From Alphaproteobacteria bacterium (lineage in GTDB: Bacteria; Pseudomonadota; Alphaproteobacteria; Rhodospirillales; Magnetospirillaceae): a stretch of 9,301 bases of DNA. A model generated the notes under the pieces. The model was not told where the DNA came from and made no database searches. It saw only the letters and a program-made list of their open reading frames with translations. Both the position numbers and the translations under genes were made by a program. Within the stretch, counting starts at the first letter, position 1, and each line of letters starts with the position of its first letter. The DNA lies in assembly GCA_015232485.1 (NCBI GenBank), contig JADFZP010000096.1:1-9301 (forward strand). The letters run 5' to 3'. This document shows positions 8,415 to 9,301 of this stretch, piece after piece.

Positions 8415-9301
8415 ATGCGAATGGCGGTCGAGGCGATTCGGCCCGGCACAGGAAGTGCCGGCCCGGAGATCCTGGTAGCCGAAGGCGATCGGGTCGTGGT
8501 GCCCGACGCGCAGATGCTGCTGGGCGCGGACTACGTCCGACAGGGACCCGACCTTCTGCTGGTCGGTGATGGCGGTCGCCAGGCTTTGGTGGTCGGCTAT
8601 TTCGCCGACGAAACCCCTCCCGATCTTGTCACCAATGGCGGGATGAGCATTCCCGCCGATCTGGCGGTGAAGCTGGCCGGCCCGCGCGCCCCCGGACAGG
8701 TGGCGCAGGCGGGCGGCGCGCCCGCCCTGGTCGCCATCGGCAAGGTCGACAGCATCAAGGGCGAGGTCGTCGTCCGCCACGCCGACGGCACCAGCGAGGT
8801 GCTGGCCAAGGACGCGATCGTCTATCAGGGCGACGTTCTCGAGACCAAGGGCGGCGCCGCCGTGGGCGTGGTGTTCGCCGACCGCAGCACCTTCGCGCTG
8901 GGCGAGAAGGGCCGCATGGTGCTGGACGAGATGATCTACGATCCCGGCGCGAAGTCCGGCTCGTCGGTCTTTTCCGTGGTCCAGGGCACCTTCAGCTTCG
9001 TTTCCGGCCAGATCGCCAAGGCCGGGCCGGACGCCATGCAGGTCCGCACGCCGGCCATGACCATCGGCGTGCGCGGCACCAACGCCACCGGCGAGGCCGG
9101 TCCCAACGGCACCGAAATCGTTCTGCTGCCCGGCGCCGACGGCAACACCGGCGAACTCAGCCTGAAGAACCAGTCGGGCACCATCACCGTCAACAAGCCC
9201 TATCAGAAGTCGAACGTCGGCAGTTCGACCGCGACCATGGCGGTGACCACCACCACCCCGCAGGCGGTCGCCTCGAAATACGGCAACACGCTGTCGCACC
9301 A
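8415..9301 (+). CDS. FecR-domain protein, N-terminal part of a probably large surface/secreted protein (runs off window)
   Basis: An open frame of 295 complete codons with no stop before the window edge. Residues about 20-90 form a small domain (DRVVVPDAQMLLGADYVRQG, LLLVGDGGRQALVVGYFADE, PPDLVTNGG) of a kind I associate with the N termini of very large alphaproteobacterial repeat proteins. Residues about 108-225 are FecR-like: VDSIKGEVVVRHADGTSEVL, YQGDVLETKGGAAVGVVFAD, STFALGEKGRMVLDEMIYDP, VVQGTFSFVSGQIAK, VRTPAMTIGVRGT. After 225 the sequence becomes Gly/Thr/Asn-rich. There is no Sec signal peptide and no membrane helix, and it lacks the FecR anti-sigma layout (no cytoplasmic domain plus single membrane span, no sigma factor beside it). 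I infer a type I-exported adhesin-like or cell-surface protein whose repeats lie beyond the window. The start has GGAG 8 nt upstream. The domain assignment is firm; the role is inference. Confidence 0.85.
   Translation, partial: MRMAVEAIRPGTGSAGPEILVAEGDRVVVPDAQMLLGADYVRQGPDLLLVGDGGRQALVVGYFADETPPDLVTNGGMSIPADLAVKLAGPRAPGQVAQAGGAPALVAIGKVDSIKGEVVVRHADGTSEVLAKDAIVYQGDVLETKGGAAVGVVFADRSTFALGEKGRMVLDEMIYDPGAKSGSSVFSVVQGTFSFVSGQIAKAGPDAMQVRTPAMTIGVRGTNATGEAGPNGTEIVLLPGADGNTGELSLKNQSGTITVNKPYQKSNVGSSTATMAVTTTTPQAVASKYGNTLSH

Noticed and set aside
8415..9301. Classical FecR anti-sigma regulator
   Set aside because: There is no N-terminal cytoplasmic domain plus single membrane helix, and no FecI-type sigma factor gene beside it; the FecR-like domain is used in another architecture.

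Overview
The window is a G+C-rich (about two thirds by eye) stretch of bacterial chromosome made of densely packed, mostly core genes. Protein character points to an alphaproteobacterium, most likely a Rhodospirillales/Rhodospirillaceae relative (Rhodospirillum- or Magnetospirillum-like). The pointers are the SecA sequence, a GNAT-Nudix fusion beside argJ, the N-terminal type of the sensor kinase, and a FecR-domain protein without a Sec signal. This placement is inference from recognised family character, not a database match.

Left half (43-4125, all minus strand): one tightly packed probable operon. Read in its own direction it runs: periplasmic parvulin-type peptidyl-prolyl isomerase; argJ (arginine biosynthesis); GNAT acetyltransferase fused to a MutT-type Nudix hydrolase; a stand-alone CinA/MoaB-type molybdopterin-binding-domain protein; and an 82-residue two-helix membrane protein. 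Junctions are a 7-nt gap, about a 20-nt overlap, a TGATG stop/start overlap and a 10-nt overlap, so co-transcription and translational coupling are likely.

Centre (4126-4256): a divergent intergenic region with candidate promoters on both strands and an 18-bp near-perfect dyad overlapping both.

Right half (4257-9301, plus strand): an orphan membrane-anchored PAS histidine kinase; secA, the preprotein translocase ATPase, whose candidate promoter lies inside the kinase 3' end; then the first 295 codons of a FecR-domain protein that runs off the window, probably the N terminus of a large surface or secreted protein. SecA and the isomerase belong to the same envelope-protein export and folding theme on either side of the kinase.

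I found no RNA genes, CRISPR arrays, insertion sequences or phage genes. The only non-coding stretches are 1-42, 4126-4256 and 8342-8414. I did not find a clear new biological system. The points worth a second look are the divergent-promoter dyad, the kinase C-terminal tail that runs through the secA promoter into secA, the dyad inside the secA promoter spacer, the GNAT-Nudix fusion with its odd translation start, and the truncated FecR-domain protein.
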